Part shown: piece after piece, positions 1-8,061 of the stretch
How the letters are laid out: each line of letters begins with the position of its first letter
Numbering within the stretch: position 1 is the stretch's first letter
Assembly (NCBI RefSeq): GCF_042678485.1
Contig: NZ_JBHTKR010000002.1
Span: 372,001-436,000 of the forward strand
Direction of reading: 5' to 3'
Source: Seohaeicola saemankumensis
GTDB taxonomy: Bacteria > Pseudomonadota > Alphaproteobacteria > Rhodobacterales > Rhodobacteraceae
Length of the DNA stretch: 64,000 nucleotides
Made by a program: the position numbers and the translations under genes
The notes under the pieces: model-generated
What the model was told of the DNA's origin: nothing
Seen by the model: the letters and a program-made list of their open reading frames with translations, nothing else
Database searches by the model: none

Positions 1-137
1 TGCTGAACACCATGTTCGAACTGCCCGGCATGCCCAATGTCGACGAAGTTCTGGTGAACGAGGAAGCGGCGATCTCGGCGGCGCAGCCCCTAATGATCTA
101 TGCCGAAGCCAAGAAGGAAGGCGCCTCGGCCAGCTGA
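1..137 (+). CDS. clpX: ATP-dependent Clp protease ATP-binding subunit ClpX (3' end only)
   Basis: Only the last 44 codons lie in the window, in frame from base 3 to the stop at 135-137. The readable tail contains MFELPGMPNVDEVLVNEE, which matches the small C-terminal domain of ClpX in Alphaproteobacteria. ClpX is the AAA+ unfoldase that recognises substrates and feeds them into the ClpP protease chamber in the cytoplasm. The Walker and pore-loop motifs are upstream and cannot be checked here. The gene is followed by a dispersed intergenic motif and a strong hairpin terminator, so it probably ends its transcription unit. The call rests on a short but characteristic tail. Confidence 0.85.
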   Translation, partial: LNTMFELPGMPNVDEVLVNEEAAISAAQPLMIYAEAKKEGASAS

Positions 138-172
138 CCCCCGCGGCCTTGTGCCGGTGGAACGGGCGGAAT

Positions 173-195
173 GGATATTTGAGGCAAGAAGAAAC
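173..195. repeat. Dispersed intergenic motif, copy 1 (TATTTGRGG..AAGA.GAA)
   Basis: The bases GATATTTGAGGCAAGAAGAA just after clpX closely match a second copy at 56547-56570 after the copper ATPase gene. The shared core is TATTTG-GG-AAGA-GAA. Both copies lie 3' of a gene on the same strand. This looks like a short dispersed intergenic element; its function is unknown. Confidence 0.5.
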
Positions 196-197
196 AG

Positions 198-224
198 GGG
201 CCGTGCCGAAAGGCGCGGCCCTTT
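198..224 (+). terminator. Rho-independent terminator of clpX
   Basis: GGGCCGTGCC (198-207) pairs with GGCGCGGCCC (212-221) around a GAAA tetraloop. This makes a 10-bp stem with one G-U pair, followed by TTT. It sits 60 bases after the clpX stop and ahead of the next gene's ribosome-binding site. Confidence 0.8.
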
Positions 225-300
225 GCCATTCGGCGCGCTTGTGACTGGACCTTGGCGCGCGCAGGTGGCATAGCAGGAACGACGAATAGCGGAGGCTTCG

Positions 301-684
301 ATGGGCATTCTGAACACGCTCTTGCGCGCGGTGACCTGGTGGAACGGCCAGACCCTGAACACGCAGATCCATACCTGGCGCAAGGGCGTCAAGGTGGGCG
401 AAGATGCACAGGGCAACGCCTTTTACACCACGCGCGACGGCAAGCGGCGCTGGGTGATCTTCAACGGCGAAGTCGAGGCCAGCAGGGTCAGCCCCGATTG
501 GCACGGATGGCTGCACCATACCTACAAGGAAGCCCCGACGGACCGGCCCCTGGCGCACAAGCCCTGGGAAAAGCCCCATCAGGAAAACCTGTCCGGCACG
601 CCGCTGGCCTATGCGCCGGCCGGGTCGATCCGCCGCGCGGAACCGGCGCCGCGCAAGGATTACGAAGCCTGGACCCCCGAGTGA
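301..684 (+). CDS. NADH:ubiquinone oxidoreductase NDUFA12 family protein
   Basis: This 127-residue protein belongs to the NDUFA12 (B17.2) family of accessory complex I subunits, which sit on the peripheral arm of NADH:quinone oxidoreductase in mitochondria and Alphaproteobacteria. The family core is visible as YTTRDGKRRWVIFNGEVEAS followed by PDWHGWLHHT. The length is normal for the bacterial form. The ATG is preceded by GGAGG at a good distance. It is followed 21 bases later by mlaD on the same strand, an association often seen in Rhodobacterales. It lies apart from any nuo operon in this window. Confidence 0.9.
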   Translation: MGILNTLLRAVTWWNGQTLNTQIHTWRKGVKVGEDAQGNAFYTTRDGKRRWVIFNGEVEASRVSPDWHGWLHHTYKEAPTDRPLAHKPWEKPHQENLSGTPLAYAPAGSIRRAEPAPRKDYEAWTPE

Positions 685-705
685 TGCGCGGCTGAGGAGC
701 GACCG

Positions 706-1152
706 ATGTCCGAGACAAAGACGGAAGTGGCGGTTGGCGCCGCAGTTCTCGCCGTGGCGGCGGGTTTCCTGATCTATGCGGGTCAGGTGACGGGCCTTTC
801 GGCGCCGACTGCGGGCTATCCGCTGACCGCCTCGTTCCGCTCGCTGGAGGGCGTCAGCGTGGGCACCGATGTGCGCCTTGCCGGCGTCAAGGTGGGCAGC
901 GTCACCGCGGTCAGCCTGAACCCCGATACATTCCGCGCCGACACGACGATCACCGTGCTGGACGGGATCGTCCTGCCTGATGACACGTCAATCCTGATTT
1001 CTTCGGAAGGGTTGCTGGGCGGCAATTTCGTGGAACTGATGCCGGGCGGATCGCCCTTCAACCTGAGCCCCGGCGACGAGATCATCGATACGCAGGGCGC
1101 GGTCAGCCTTGTGTCCCTGCTGATGAAATTCGTCGGCGGCGAGGGGCAGTGA
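706..1152 (+). CDS. mlaD: Outer membrane lipid asymmetry maintenance protein MlaD
   Basis: MlaD is the periplasmic, inner-membrane-anchored MCE protein of the Mla phospholipid transport system; it forms a hexameric ring under the MlaFE ABC complex. This 148-residue protein has one N-terminal membrane helix (about residues 8-27) and then an MCE domain (about 38-115), with LAGVKVGSV and SEGLLGGNFVELMPGG as typical blocks. The length fits the short single-MCE MlaD class. A GAGGAG ribosome-binding site precedes the ATG. The ATPase and permease genes are not adjacent. The next gene starts 2 bases after its stop, so the two are probably co-transcribed. Confidence 0.9.
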   Translation: MSETKTEVAVGAAVLAVAAGFLIYAGQVTGLSAPTAGYPLTASFRSLEGVSVGTDVRLAGVKVGSVTAVSLNPDTFRADTTITVLDGIVLPDDTSILISSEGLLGGNFVELMPGGSPFNLSPGDEIIDTQGAVSLVSLLMKFVGGEGQ

Positions 1153-1154
1153 CC

Positions 1155-1523
1155 ATGCGCGCCATCCTCTTGGCCGCGGGGGTGGTGCTGGGCGCCGCCG
1201 GACATGGGGTCGCGCAAGACACCCAGACGGCCACCGGGACCGGCGCGGTGCTGCGTGTGCTGGACAAGATCAACGGCGAGGTGCAGGACATCACCTTGGT
1301 GAACGGCACGGCTGGCGCTGTCTGGCGGATGCAGGTCGAACTTGGGGAATGCCGTTACCCGGCGGGCAACCCTGCAGGCGACGGAATTGCCTTTGTCACC
1401 CTGCGTCAGCAAGGCCAGGCGGATTCGTTGTTTCGCGGCTGGATGTTTGCCTCGGCGCCGGCGCTGAACGCGCTGGATCATCCGCGCTATGATGTCTGGG
1501 TGATCCGCTGCACCACGTCCTGA
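1155..1523 (+). CDS. DUF2155 domain-containing secreted protein
   Basis: This 122-residue protein has a clear signal peptide (MRAILLAAGVVLGAAGHGVA, cleavage near residue 20) and a C-terminal DUF2155 domain with GWMFASAPALNALDHPRYDVW and two cysteines (LGECRYP and VIRCTTS) that could form a disulfide. DUF2155 proteins are small periplasmic proteins of unknown function found mainly in Alphaproteobacteria, often after mlaD as here. I chose ATG at 1155 because GAGGGG lies 8 bases upstream; GTG at 1149 overlaps the mlaD stop and is less likely. Its 3' end overlaps the convergent aat gene by 37 bases. Confidence 0.85.
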   Translation: MRAILLAAGVVLGAAGHGVAQDTQTATGTGAVLRVLDKINGEVQDITLVNGTAGAVWRMQVELGECRYPAGNPAGDGIAFVTLRQQGQADSLFRGWMFASAPALNALDHPRYDVWVIRCTTS

Positions 1524-2131
1524 GGGCTGTCGGGCAGGGCAGGTCCGGTGAAATCGCCATGGCCTGCAAGAGCCGTCTCCAATTGACGATGATATTCGCC
1601 GCGTGTCACCTCGACCGCCCCCAGTGACGCCAGATGCGGTGTCAGAAACTGTGCGTCGAACAGTGTGAACCCGCCCTGCCGCAGGCGGTCCACAAGATAG
1701 GCCAACGCGATCTTGGATGCATCCTTGCGGCGTGAAAACATGCTTTCCCCAAAGAACGCGGCCCCCAAAGTGACCCCGTAGACCCCGCCGACAAGCGCGT
1801 CCCCTTCCCAGACTTCAAGGGAATGGGCCTGTCCCATCTTGTGCAGGGCCAGGTAGAGACGGCGGATTTCGTCGTTGATCCATGTCTCGTCGCGGTCGGC
1901 GCAGGCGTCGACCACTTCGGCGAAGGCGCTGTCGATCGTGACGCGGTGCTGCCAGCGGCGCATGCGCCGTGCAAGGCTGCGCGAGACATGAAACCCGTCC
2001 AGCGGAAAGATGCCGCGACGGCGTGGATCGACCCAGAAAACATCCGGGTCGTCGCGCGTCTCGGCCATCGGAAAAATGCCCGCGGCATAGGCGTTCAACA
2101 GCAGTTCGGGCGTGATGACCGGGTCCGTCAT
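1487..2131 (-). CDS. aat: Leucyl/phenylalanyl-tRNA--protein transferase
   Basis: Aat transfers Leu or Phe from charged tRNA onto proteins with N-terminal Lys or Arg, marking them for ClpAPS degradation (bacterial N-end rule). The 214-residue protein starts with the family signature LLLNAYAAGIFPMAE and contains WVDPRRRGIFPLDGFHVSRS, HSLEVWEGDALVGGVYGV and FFGESMFSRRKDASKIAL. All are core blocks of the transferase fold, and the length is normal. The end of the gene overlaps the 3' end of the DUF2155 gene on the opposite strand. It is downstream of accB-accC on the same strand, with a 34-base gap. Confidence 0.95.
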   Translation of the reverse strand: MTDPVITPELLLNAYAAGIFPMAETRDDPDVFWVDPRRRGIFPLDGFHVSRSLARRMRRWQHRVTIDSAFAEVVDACADRDETWINDEIRRLYLALHKMGQAHSLEVWEGDALVGGVYGVTLGAAFFGESMFSRRKDASKIALAYLVDRLRQGGFTLFDAQFLTPHLASLGAVEVTRGEYHRQLETALAGHGDFTGPALPDSPQDVVQRITQTS

Positions 2132-2165
2132 GCGCGGACCCGGAGCGTTTCCGGAGGCGGCACCC

Positions 2166-3515
2166 TCAGGCCGGAAGATGCGTCTTCAGCCAATGTTCCA
2201 GCCAGTGGATGTTGTAATTGCCGGTCTGCACATCCTCTTCCTGCAAAAGCGCGTGAAAGAGCGGAATGGTCGTATCGACACCGTCCACGATCAACTCGCC
2301 CAGGGCACGCGCCAGGCGGGCCAGCGCCTCGGGGCGGTCACGGCCGTGCACGATCAGCTTGCCGATCAGGCTGTCGTAATAGGGTGGGATCCGATAGCCG
2401 TCATAGAGGGCGGAATCGATACGCACGCCAAGCCCGCCGGGGGCGTGATACTGCGTGATCCGTCCGGGGCAGGGCGCGAAATTCGGCAGCTTCTCGGCGT
2501 TGATGCGCACTTCGATCGCGTGGCCATTGATCGTCAGATCCTCTTGCGTGAAGGACATCGGCAGCCCTTCGGCCACACGGATCTGTTCGCGCACAAGGTC
2601 CACGCCAAAGATCGCCTCGGTCACGGGGTGTTCCACCTGCAACCGCGTGTTCATCTCGATGAAATAGAACTCGCCTTTCTCGTAGAGAAACTCGATCGTG
2701 CCTGCGCCGATATAGTTGATCTTTGCCACGGCATCCGCGCAGACCTTGCCGATGCGGGCGCGTTCTTCGGCCGTGATCACAGGGCCGGGGGCTTCTTCGA
2801 AGACCTTCTGGTGGCGGCGCTGCAGCGAGCAGTCACGTTCGCCCAGATGCACGGCGCGGCCCTTGCCGTCACCGAAGACCTGGATCTCGATGTGGCGCGG
2901 CGTGGTCAGGTATTTTTCGATATAGACCTCGTCATTGCCGAAGGCGGCCTTGGATTCCGACCGTGCGGTCATGAAGGCGCTTTCCATGTCGGCAGCGGTC
3001 ATCGCCACTTTCATCCCGCGCCCGCCACCGCCGGCCGTCGCCTTGACGATCACCGGATAGCCGATTTCGGCGCCGACGCGCTTGGCATCCGCCAGGGTGG
3101 GCACGCCACCATCCGATCCGGGCACGCAAGGCACGCCAAGCGCCTTCATCGTATCCTTCGCGGTGATCTTGTCACCCATGATGCGGATATGTTCGGCCGT
3201 GGGGCCGATGAAGGTGATGCCATGGTCCTCGACGATCTGCACGAAATTGGCGTTCTCGGACAGAAAGCCGTAGCCGGGATGGATCGCCTGTGCGCCCGTG
3301 ATCTCGCAGGCCGAGATGATGGCCGGGATCGACAGATAACTGTCGGTCGACGGGGGCGGCCCGATGCAGATGGCTTCGTCCGCCATGCGGACATGCATCG
3401 CGTCGGCATCGGCGGTCGAATGCACGGCCACGGATTTGATGCCCATTTCACGGGCGGCACGGATCACGCGCAAGGCAATCTCGCCGCGGTTCGCAATCAG
3501 GATCTTCTCGAACAT
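2166..3515 (-). CDS. accC: Acetyl-CoA carboxylase, biotin carboxylase subunit
   Basis: AccC uses ATP and bicarbonate to carboxylate the biotin on AccB, the first half-reaction of malonyl-CoA synthesis for fatty acids. The 449-residue length equals that of the classic enzyme. Visible motifs are the N-terminal KILIANRGEIALRV, the glycine-rich ATP loop GGGGRGMKV and the catalytic block EMNTRLQVEHPVTE. The start is ATG at 3515; a TTG two codons earlier also stays in frame but is not needed. It lies 10 bases after accB, so the two subunits are made from one operon. The carboxyltransferase genes are not in the window. Confidence 0.97.
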   Translation of the reverse strand: MFEKILIANRGEIALRVIRAAREMGIKSVAVHSTADADAMHVRMADEAICIGPPPSTDSYLSIPAIISACEITGAQAIHPGYGFLSENANFVQIVEDHGITFIGPTAEHIRIMGDKITAKDTMKALGVPCVPGSDGGVPTLADAKRVGAEIGYPVIVKATAGGGGRGMKVAMTAADMESAFMTARSESKAAFGNDEVYIEKYLTTPRHIEIQVFGDGKGRAVHLGERDCSLQRRHQKVFEEAPGPVITAEERARIGKVCADAVAKINYIGAGTIEFLYEKGEFYFIEMNTRLQVEHPVTEAIFGVDLVREQIRVAEGLPMSFTQEDLTINGHAIEVRINAEKLPNFAPCPGRITQYHAPGGLGVRIDSALYDGYRIPPYYDSLIGKLIVHGRDRPEALARLARALGELIVDGVDTTIPLFHALLQEEDVQTGNYNIHWLEHWLKTHLPA

Positions 3516-3525
3516 TGCCAAGGCC

Positions 3526-4020
3526 TTATTCGATGATCATCAAGGGGGCGCCATATTCCACGGCGGCACCGTCTTCGACAAGGATCCGCTTGACCGTGCC
3601 CGACTTGGGGGCCGGGATGTGGTTCATCGTCTTCATCGCCTCGATGATCAGCAGGGTATCACCCTCGTTGACCTGCGCGCCAACGCTGACGAAGGCGGGC
3701 GAGCCGGGTTCGGCCTGCATGTAGACGGTCCCGACCATGGGCGAGGTGACAGCGCCCGGCAGCGTCGCGGGGTCCTGCGCGGCAGCGGCGGCGGGGGCGG
3801 CTGCGGCGGGGGCCAGGGCGGCGGGGGCGGCCGCATACTGGACCGGTGCGGCCGGCGCGGCATAGGTCACATTCGGCGCGGCGCGGCTGACACGCACGTT
3901 CAGGCTGTCATCCTCGCCATATTCGCGCATCACTTCCAGCTCGGTCAGGTCATTCTCGCGCAGCAGTTCCGCAAGGGCCTGAATGAAGGCAACGTCGCTG
4001 TCATGGTTCTTCTTCGTCAT
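3526..4020 (-). CDS. accB: Acetyl-CoA carboxylase, biotin carboxyl carrier protein
   Basis: AccB is the 164-residue carrier whose biotinylated lysine shuttles CO2 between AccC and the AccAD carboxyltransferase. The C-terminal biotinyl domain (about residues 90-164) carries the biotinylation motif EAMKTMN. A linker rich in Ala and Pro (about residues 55-90) separates it from the N-terminal region beginning MTKKNHDSDVAFIQALAELL. The reading frame stays open upstream to 4194, but ATG at 4020 matches the family N terminus. It is immediately upstream of accC on the same strand. Confidence 0.95.
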   Translation of the reverse strand: MTKKNHDSDVAFIQALAELLRENDLTELEVMREYGEDDSLNVRVSRAAPNVTYAAPAAPVQYAAAPAALAPAAAAPAAAAAQDPATLPGAVTSPMVGTVYMQAEPGSPAFVSVGAQVNEGDTLLIIEAMKTMNHIPAPKSGTVKRILVEDGAAVEYGAPLMIIE

Positions 4021-4240
4021 AGTGTCCTCGACCGGTTTTGACAGGGCTGCAAGGGGTTCGGCCAGCGACCGACCCTGCGCTATTCTGACCCGCTTATAGG
4101 TCATCGTGCCGTCAGGGAAAAGCGGCCAATTCACAAGTCGTGCCGCTGACACGACCTTCGTGGGCAAACGGTCTTGCGTTCTGCGCGATTGCACAGGGCG
4201 CCAGGTGGTGCTTTTCTGCGACTGTCAGGGGAGGGCGGAC

Positions 4241-5788
4241 ATGAATATTTCCAACTGGTTGCTGCGGCAGGCACAGGTGCATGGGGATCGCCCCGCCCTG
4301 TTTCTGGGGCGCGAATGCCTGGCTGATTATGGCCAGTTCCATGCCGAGGCGAGCGCCGTGGCAGGCTGGCTGGGGGCGCAGGGCCTTCGGCAGGGTGATC
4401 GCGTGGCCCTGTTCATGAAGAACCGGCCGGAATTTCTGGTGCTGCTTTACGGTATCTGGATGGCTGGGGCCGTGGCCGTGCCGATCAACGCCAAGCTGCA
4501 CGGGCGCGAGGCGGCCTGGATCCTGGGGGATGCCGACGCCGCGCTGGTCTTTGCCTCGCCTGGCCTGGCCGAGGATCTGGGGCAGGCCATCGCGCAGGAT
4601 GGGCGGGCCGTGCGCGTGATTGCAGCCGATCCCGCAGGGTTGGCGGATGTGCAGGCCCATGCGGGTCGGGCTGCGCCATGCCCGCTGGCGCCACAGGATC
4701 TGGCCTGGCTATTCTACACGTCGGGAACGACAGGGCGGCCCAAGGGCGTGATGATCACCCATGGCATGCTGTCTGCGGTGTGCCTGTCCTACCTGGCCGA
4801 TGTGGACCATGTCAGCGCAGAGGATGGGGCGCTTTATGCCGCCCCCCTCAGCCATGGCGCGGGGCTTTATGCGATGGTGCATGTGCTGATGGGGGCGCGC
4901 CACATCTGCCCGGTGTCCGGCGGGTTCGATCCGGCCGAGATTTTCGATCTGGCGGCTTTTCACGGGCGCACCCACATGTTCGCCGCGCCCACGATGATCA
5001 AGCGGATGACGGCCCATGCCCAGGCGCATGGCTTGACCGGGCAGGGGCTGCGGACCGTCGTTTATGGCGGCGGGCCGATGTATGTGGCCGATATCGTCGA
5101 GGCGGTCGATACCTTCGGCCCGGTCTTCGTGCAGATCTACGGGCAGGGCGAATGCCCCATGAGCATCACGGCCCTGTCCCGCGCAGACGTGACGGATCGC
5201 AGCCACAAGGCATGGCGCGCGCGGCTGGGGTCGGTCGGGCGGGCCCAATCCGTGGTCGAGGTGAAGATCGGCGATGACAGCGGCGCGCCCCTTGCACCGG
5301 GGCAGATCGGCGAGATCATGGTCCGTGGCGCGACCGTCATGCCCGGCTATTGGCGCAATCCGCAGGCCACGCAGAAAACCCTCCAGGACGGCTGGCTGCG
5401 TACCGGCGACATGGGGGTTCTGGACCCCGCGGGATACCTCACGCTGCACGATCGCAGCAAGGACATGATCATCTCGGGGGGCACCAACATCTACCCGCGG
5501 GAGGTCGAGGAAGCCTTGCTGACCCATCCCGACCTGCACGAGGTATCCGTCGTGGGCCAGACCGACCCGGAATGGGGCGAGGTTGTCGTGGCTTTCGTGG
5601 TGCCTCGCACGGGGGCGGTTCTGACCCATGCCGCGCTGGACGCGCATTGCCTTGCACAGATCGCGCGTTTCAAGCGCCCCAAGCTCTACGCCGTGCTGCC
5701 CGAGCTGCCCAAGAACAACTATGGCAAGGTTCTGAAAACCGCGTTGCGGGACCTTCTGGCAGGGAACACGCTGGATATCCTGCACTGA
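4241..5788 (+). CDS. Class I AMP-dependent acyl-CoA synthetase
   Basis: This 515-residue cytoplasmic enzyme should activate a carboxylic acid with ATP and CoA through an acyl-AMP. The ANL-superfamily motifs are in order: the phosphate-binding loop YTSGTTGRPKGVMITHG (about residues 160-176), the acyl-AMP region YGQGECP, GWLRTGDMG, the hinge DRSKDMIISGGTNIYPREVE and the catalytic lysine in NNYGKVLK near the C terminus. The overall look is of a medium- or long-chain fatty-acid ligase, but the acid cannot be read from sequence. ATG at 4241 matches the family start (NWLLRQAQVHGDRPAL); an open frame runs further upstream. The downstream neighbour is a ScfR-type acyl-CoA-sensing regulator, consistent with a role in fatty-acid use. 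Confidence 0.88.
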   Translation: MNISNWLLRQAQVHGDRPALFLGRECLADYGQFHAEASAVAGWLGAQGLRQGDRVALFMKNRPEFLVLLYGIWMAGAVAVPINAKLHGREAAWILGDADAALVFASPGLAEDLGQAIAQDGRAVRVIAADPAGLADVQAHAGRAAPCPLAPQDLAWLFYTSGTTGRPKGVMITHGMLSAVCLSYLADVDHVSAEDGALYAAPLSHGAGLYAMVHVLMGARHICPVSGGFDPAEIFDLAAFHGRTHMFAAPTMIKRMTAHAQAHGLTGQGLRTVVYGGGPMYVADIVEAVDTFGPVFVQIYGQGECPMSITALSRADVTDRSHKAWRARLGSVGRAQSVVEVKIGDDSGAPLAPGQIGEIMVRGATVMPGYWRNPQATQKTLQDGWLRTGDMGVLDPAGYLTLHDRSKDMIISGGTNIYPREVEEALLTHPDLHEVSVVGQTDPEWGEVVVAFVVPRTGAVLTHAALDAHCLAQIARFKRPKLYAVLPELPKNNYGKVLKTALRDLLAGNTLDILH

Positions 5789-5854
5789 CCGACAAGGGGC
5801 CGATCCTGTAAATTCTGCTTCGCGGGCTTTGAAAACAGTGTAAAGTTGACGCGT

Positions 5855-5893
5855 TTGCAGATGCTTGGAAGGTCATTCTTCCACAATCTGCAA
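5855..5893. promoter_or_regulatory. 8-bp inverted repeat upstream of the ScfR-type regulator (candidate operator)
   Basis: TTGCAGAT (5855-5862) and ATCTGCAA (5886-5893) are exact inverted repeats with a 23-base spacer, ending 25 bases before the regulator's start codon. Regulators of the ScfR/PccR/RamB type bind TTTGCAAA-like half-sites, which these resemble. Autoregulation is an inference from position. Confidence 0.45.
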
Positions 5894-5918
5894 GGATCGC
5901 AACAAAGGTGCCCAGGTC

Positions 5919-7292
5919 ATGCCGCAGCGACAGTTGACAGGTGGTCGGATCCGCGAGCGGCGGATCGCACTGGGGGTACGGCAGGCGGATCTGGCGCGCG
6001 ATGTCGGCATCTCGGCCTCTTATCTGAACCTGATCGAACACAACCGTCGCCGGATCGGTGGCAAGCTGCTGCTGGACCTGTCTGCGGCCCTTGGGGTTGA
6101 ACCTTCGGCGCTGACGGAAGGGGCCGAGGCTGCCCTGACCGCGACGCTGCGCGATGCGGCCAGCGACACTGCCGCGGCACGGCCCGAGATCGCCGCGATC
6201 GAAGATTTCGCCGCCCGCTTTCCCGGCTGGGCCGAAGTGCTGGCAGACCGGCACCGCCGTGTCCTGTCGCTGGAGCATACGGTCGAACAGCTGGCGGATC
6301 GGCTGACCCATGACCCCTATCTGGCGGCCGCGATGCATGAGGTGCTGTCGACCGTGACCGCCATCCGGTCCACCGCAGCCATCCTGGTGGACCCCCGCGA
6401 TATCGAACCTGAATGGCGCGACCGCTTCCATCGCAACATCAACGAGGATGCGGCCCGCCTGGCCCAGAGCGCGCAGGCCCTTGTGGGCTATCTGGACGGT
6501 GCGGGAAAGGCTGATGCGGCCCTCAGTTCGCCACAGGATGAAATGGAACGTTTCCTGACCGCGCGCGCGCATCATTTCGCAGAGCTGGAGGTCGAAGGCC
6601 CCTTGCCCGATGGCGTCATCACCACCCTGATCGACGCGGCCGACGTTTTGCAATCGACGTCGGCAAGGGCCCAGGCGCGCAGCTATCTGGAACGCTACCG
6701 CAGCGATGCCGAACGTCTGCCGCTGGCGCGTCTGCGCGCGGCGCTTGCACAGGTCGGATCCGATGATGCGCCTCTGGACCCGCTCTATCTTGCCGCGCGC
6801 CTGTCGGTCGATCCGGCCATCGTGATGCGCCGCCTGGCCAGCCTGCCGCAAGACGCCGAGGCCGCCGGCCCGGTCTCGGCGGTCGGGCTGGCCAGCTGCG
6901 ACGCCTCCGGAACGCTGCTGCTGCGCCGCCCGATCGACGGCTTCGCCCTGCCGCGCTTTGGCTCTGCCTGTCCGCGTTGGCCGCTGTTCGCGGCGCTCAA
7001 TCGCCCGATGACACCGATTCGCCAGATATTGCGGCAGAGCGGGCAACACAGGCGCCGGTTCCGCGCCTTTGCCATCGCGCAGCCTGTCGGACAGGCCGAT
7101 TACAACGCCGAGCCGCTGTTCGAGGCGCATATGCTGATCCTGCCACTGGAGCAAAACAGCCTGCCGGTACGCAGCCCAGCCCCTGCCGAAGGGCCGGATG
7201 CGCCGCGCGAAGTGGGCGTCAGTTGCCGGATCTGCCCGGCAGAGGCCTGTCCGGGGCGGCGCGAACCCTCGATCCTGACAGATGGGTTTTGA
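5919..7292 (+). CDS. Short-chain fatty acyl-CoA regulator family (XRE + DUF2083) transcription factor
   Basis: This 457-residue protein starts with an XRE-type helix-turn-helix (about residues 8-62, with LARDVGISASYLNLIEHNRR). The C-terminal DUF2083 region ends in a cysteine cluster, CRICPAEACPGRREP. The layout is that of the ScfR family (RamB, PccR, MccR relatives), which sense short-chain acyl-CoA species and control propionate, methylcitrate or glyoxylate-type pathways. The lone ATG preceded by GGTGCCCAGGTC was chosen because it begins the conserved N terminus (QLTGGRIRERRIALGV). An inverted repeat sits just upstream. It follows the acyl-CoA synthetase on the same strand; which operon it controls is not visible. 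Confidence 0.9.
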   Translation: MPQRQLTGGRIRERRIALGVRQADLARDVGISASYLNLIEHNRRRIGGKLLLDLSAALGVEPSALTEGAEAALTATLRDAASDTAAARPEIAAIEDFAARFPGWAEVLADRHRRVLSLEHTVEQLADRLTHDPYLAAAMHEVLSTVTAIRSTAAILVDPRDIEPEWRDRFHRNINEDAARLAQSAQALVGYLDGAGKADAALSSPQDEMERFLTARAHHFAELEVEGPLPDGVITTLIDAADVLQSTSARAQARSYLERYRSDAERLPLARLRAALAQVGSDDAPLDPLYLAARLSVDPAIVMRRLASLPQDAEAAGPVSAVGLASCDASGTLLLRRPIDGFALPRFGSACPRWPLFAALNRPMTPIRQILRQSGQHRRRFRAFAIAQPVGQADYNAEPLFEAHMLILPLEQNSLPVRSPAPAEGPDAPREVGVSCRICPAEACPGRREPSILTDGF

Positions 7293-7402
7293 CAGGATGT
7301 TCCGCAGCGACGATAGTCGACCATGGTGATGCCGCATCACCCTTGTTGATCAAAGGTGACCTGCGTGCCGAACCGCTACATTCCAGGGGAGGGGAAAGTG
7401 GC

Positions 7403-7771
7403 ATGTCCAAACGAGTGCTGATCATCGAGGATGAGCCGAACATCATCGAGGCGATAAGTTTCATCCTGGCGCGTGACGGCTGGCATGTGGACAGCCATTC
7501 CAACGGGCATGACGCGGTCTCGGTGGTGCAGGCGCGCGCGCCTGATCTGGTGATCCTTGACGTGATGCTGCCGGGGCGAAGCGGCTATGAGATCCTGACT
7601 GATCTGCGCGCCCAGCCCGAAACCCGGGATCTGCCGGTTCTGATGCTGACCGCGCGCGGCCAGGCCCGCGACCGGGAACTGGCCGAACGCGCCGGGGCCA
7701 GCCGGTTCATGACCAAGCCCTTTTCGAATGCCGACGTGATCGAGGCCCTCAACGCGCTGGTGGTGCGATGA
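7403..7771 (+). CDS. Single-domain (REC-only) response regulator
   Basis: The 122-residue protein is one CheY-like receiver: an acidic pocket near IIEDEPN, the phospho-acceptor Asp at residue 53 in VILDVMLPG, a Thr switch in LMLTARG and the Lys in FMTKPF. There is no output domain, so it must act by protein contact or as a phosphate shuttle. Its stop codon overlaps the start of the next gene (ATGA), and the symporter-histidine kinase follows. The three genes therefore look like one operon, and this receiver is the likely partner of that kinase. GGGGAGGGGAAAG precedes the start. Confidence 0.92.
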   Translation: MSKRVLIIEDEPNIIEAISFILARDGWHVDSHSNGHDAVSVVQARAPDLVILDVMLPGRSGYEILTDLRAQPETRDLPVLMLTARGQARDRELAERAGASRFMTKPFSNADVIEALNALVVR

Positions 7772-8052
7772 AGGAAAAGTCGACCCCGGTGTTCCTTGAG
7801 CGGCGCAGCTATCGGCAGCGCCGTCTGACCGATGCCGCGCGCCTGCTGCCGGTGCTTGGCGCGCTGTTATGGCTGGTGCCGCTGCTATGGCCCAGATCGC
7901 AGCCTGCTGCGACGCCGGATGTGGCCGCGGTCTCCACCTCCAGCGCGATTCTTTACATGTTCGGGGTCTGGACCTTTCTGGCCCTGATGGCCTTGTTCCT
8001 GTCGGTGATGCTTGATGCCAACGCCGAAGCGCAGGACGTCGGGGACGACTAG
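7768..8052 (+). CDS. Small two-helix membrane protein in a kinase operon
   Basis: I do not recognise a named family. The 94-residue protein has a basic N terminus (ERRSYRQRRLTDAARLL), two hydrophobic stretches (about residues 25-42 and 58-82) and an acidic tail (ANAEAQDVGDD). Its start overlaps the stop of the REC-only gene by 4 bases, and it ends 9 bases before the symporter-kinase gene. That suggests translational coupling and a part in the same signalling or transport system, perhaps as a small subunit of the symporter-like domain. This role is inferred from context only. Confidence 0.75.
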   Translation: MKEKSTPVFLERRSYRQRRLTDAARLLPVLGALLWLVPLLWPRSQPAATPDVAAVSTSSAILYMFGVWTFLALMALFLSVMLDANAEAQDVGDD

Positions 8053-8061
8053 GGCAGGCGG

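Noticed and set aside
5670..7340. A 556-codon minus-strand open frame opposite the ScfR-type gene
   Set aside because: It is antisense to a gene with a clear XRE helix-turn-helix and cysteine cluster. Its product is Arg/Gln-rich and featureless.
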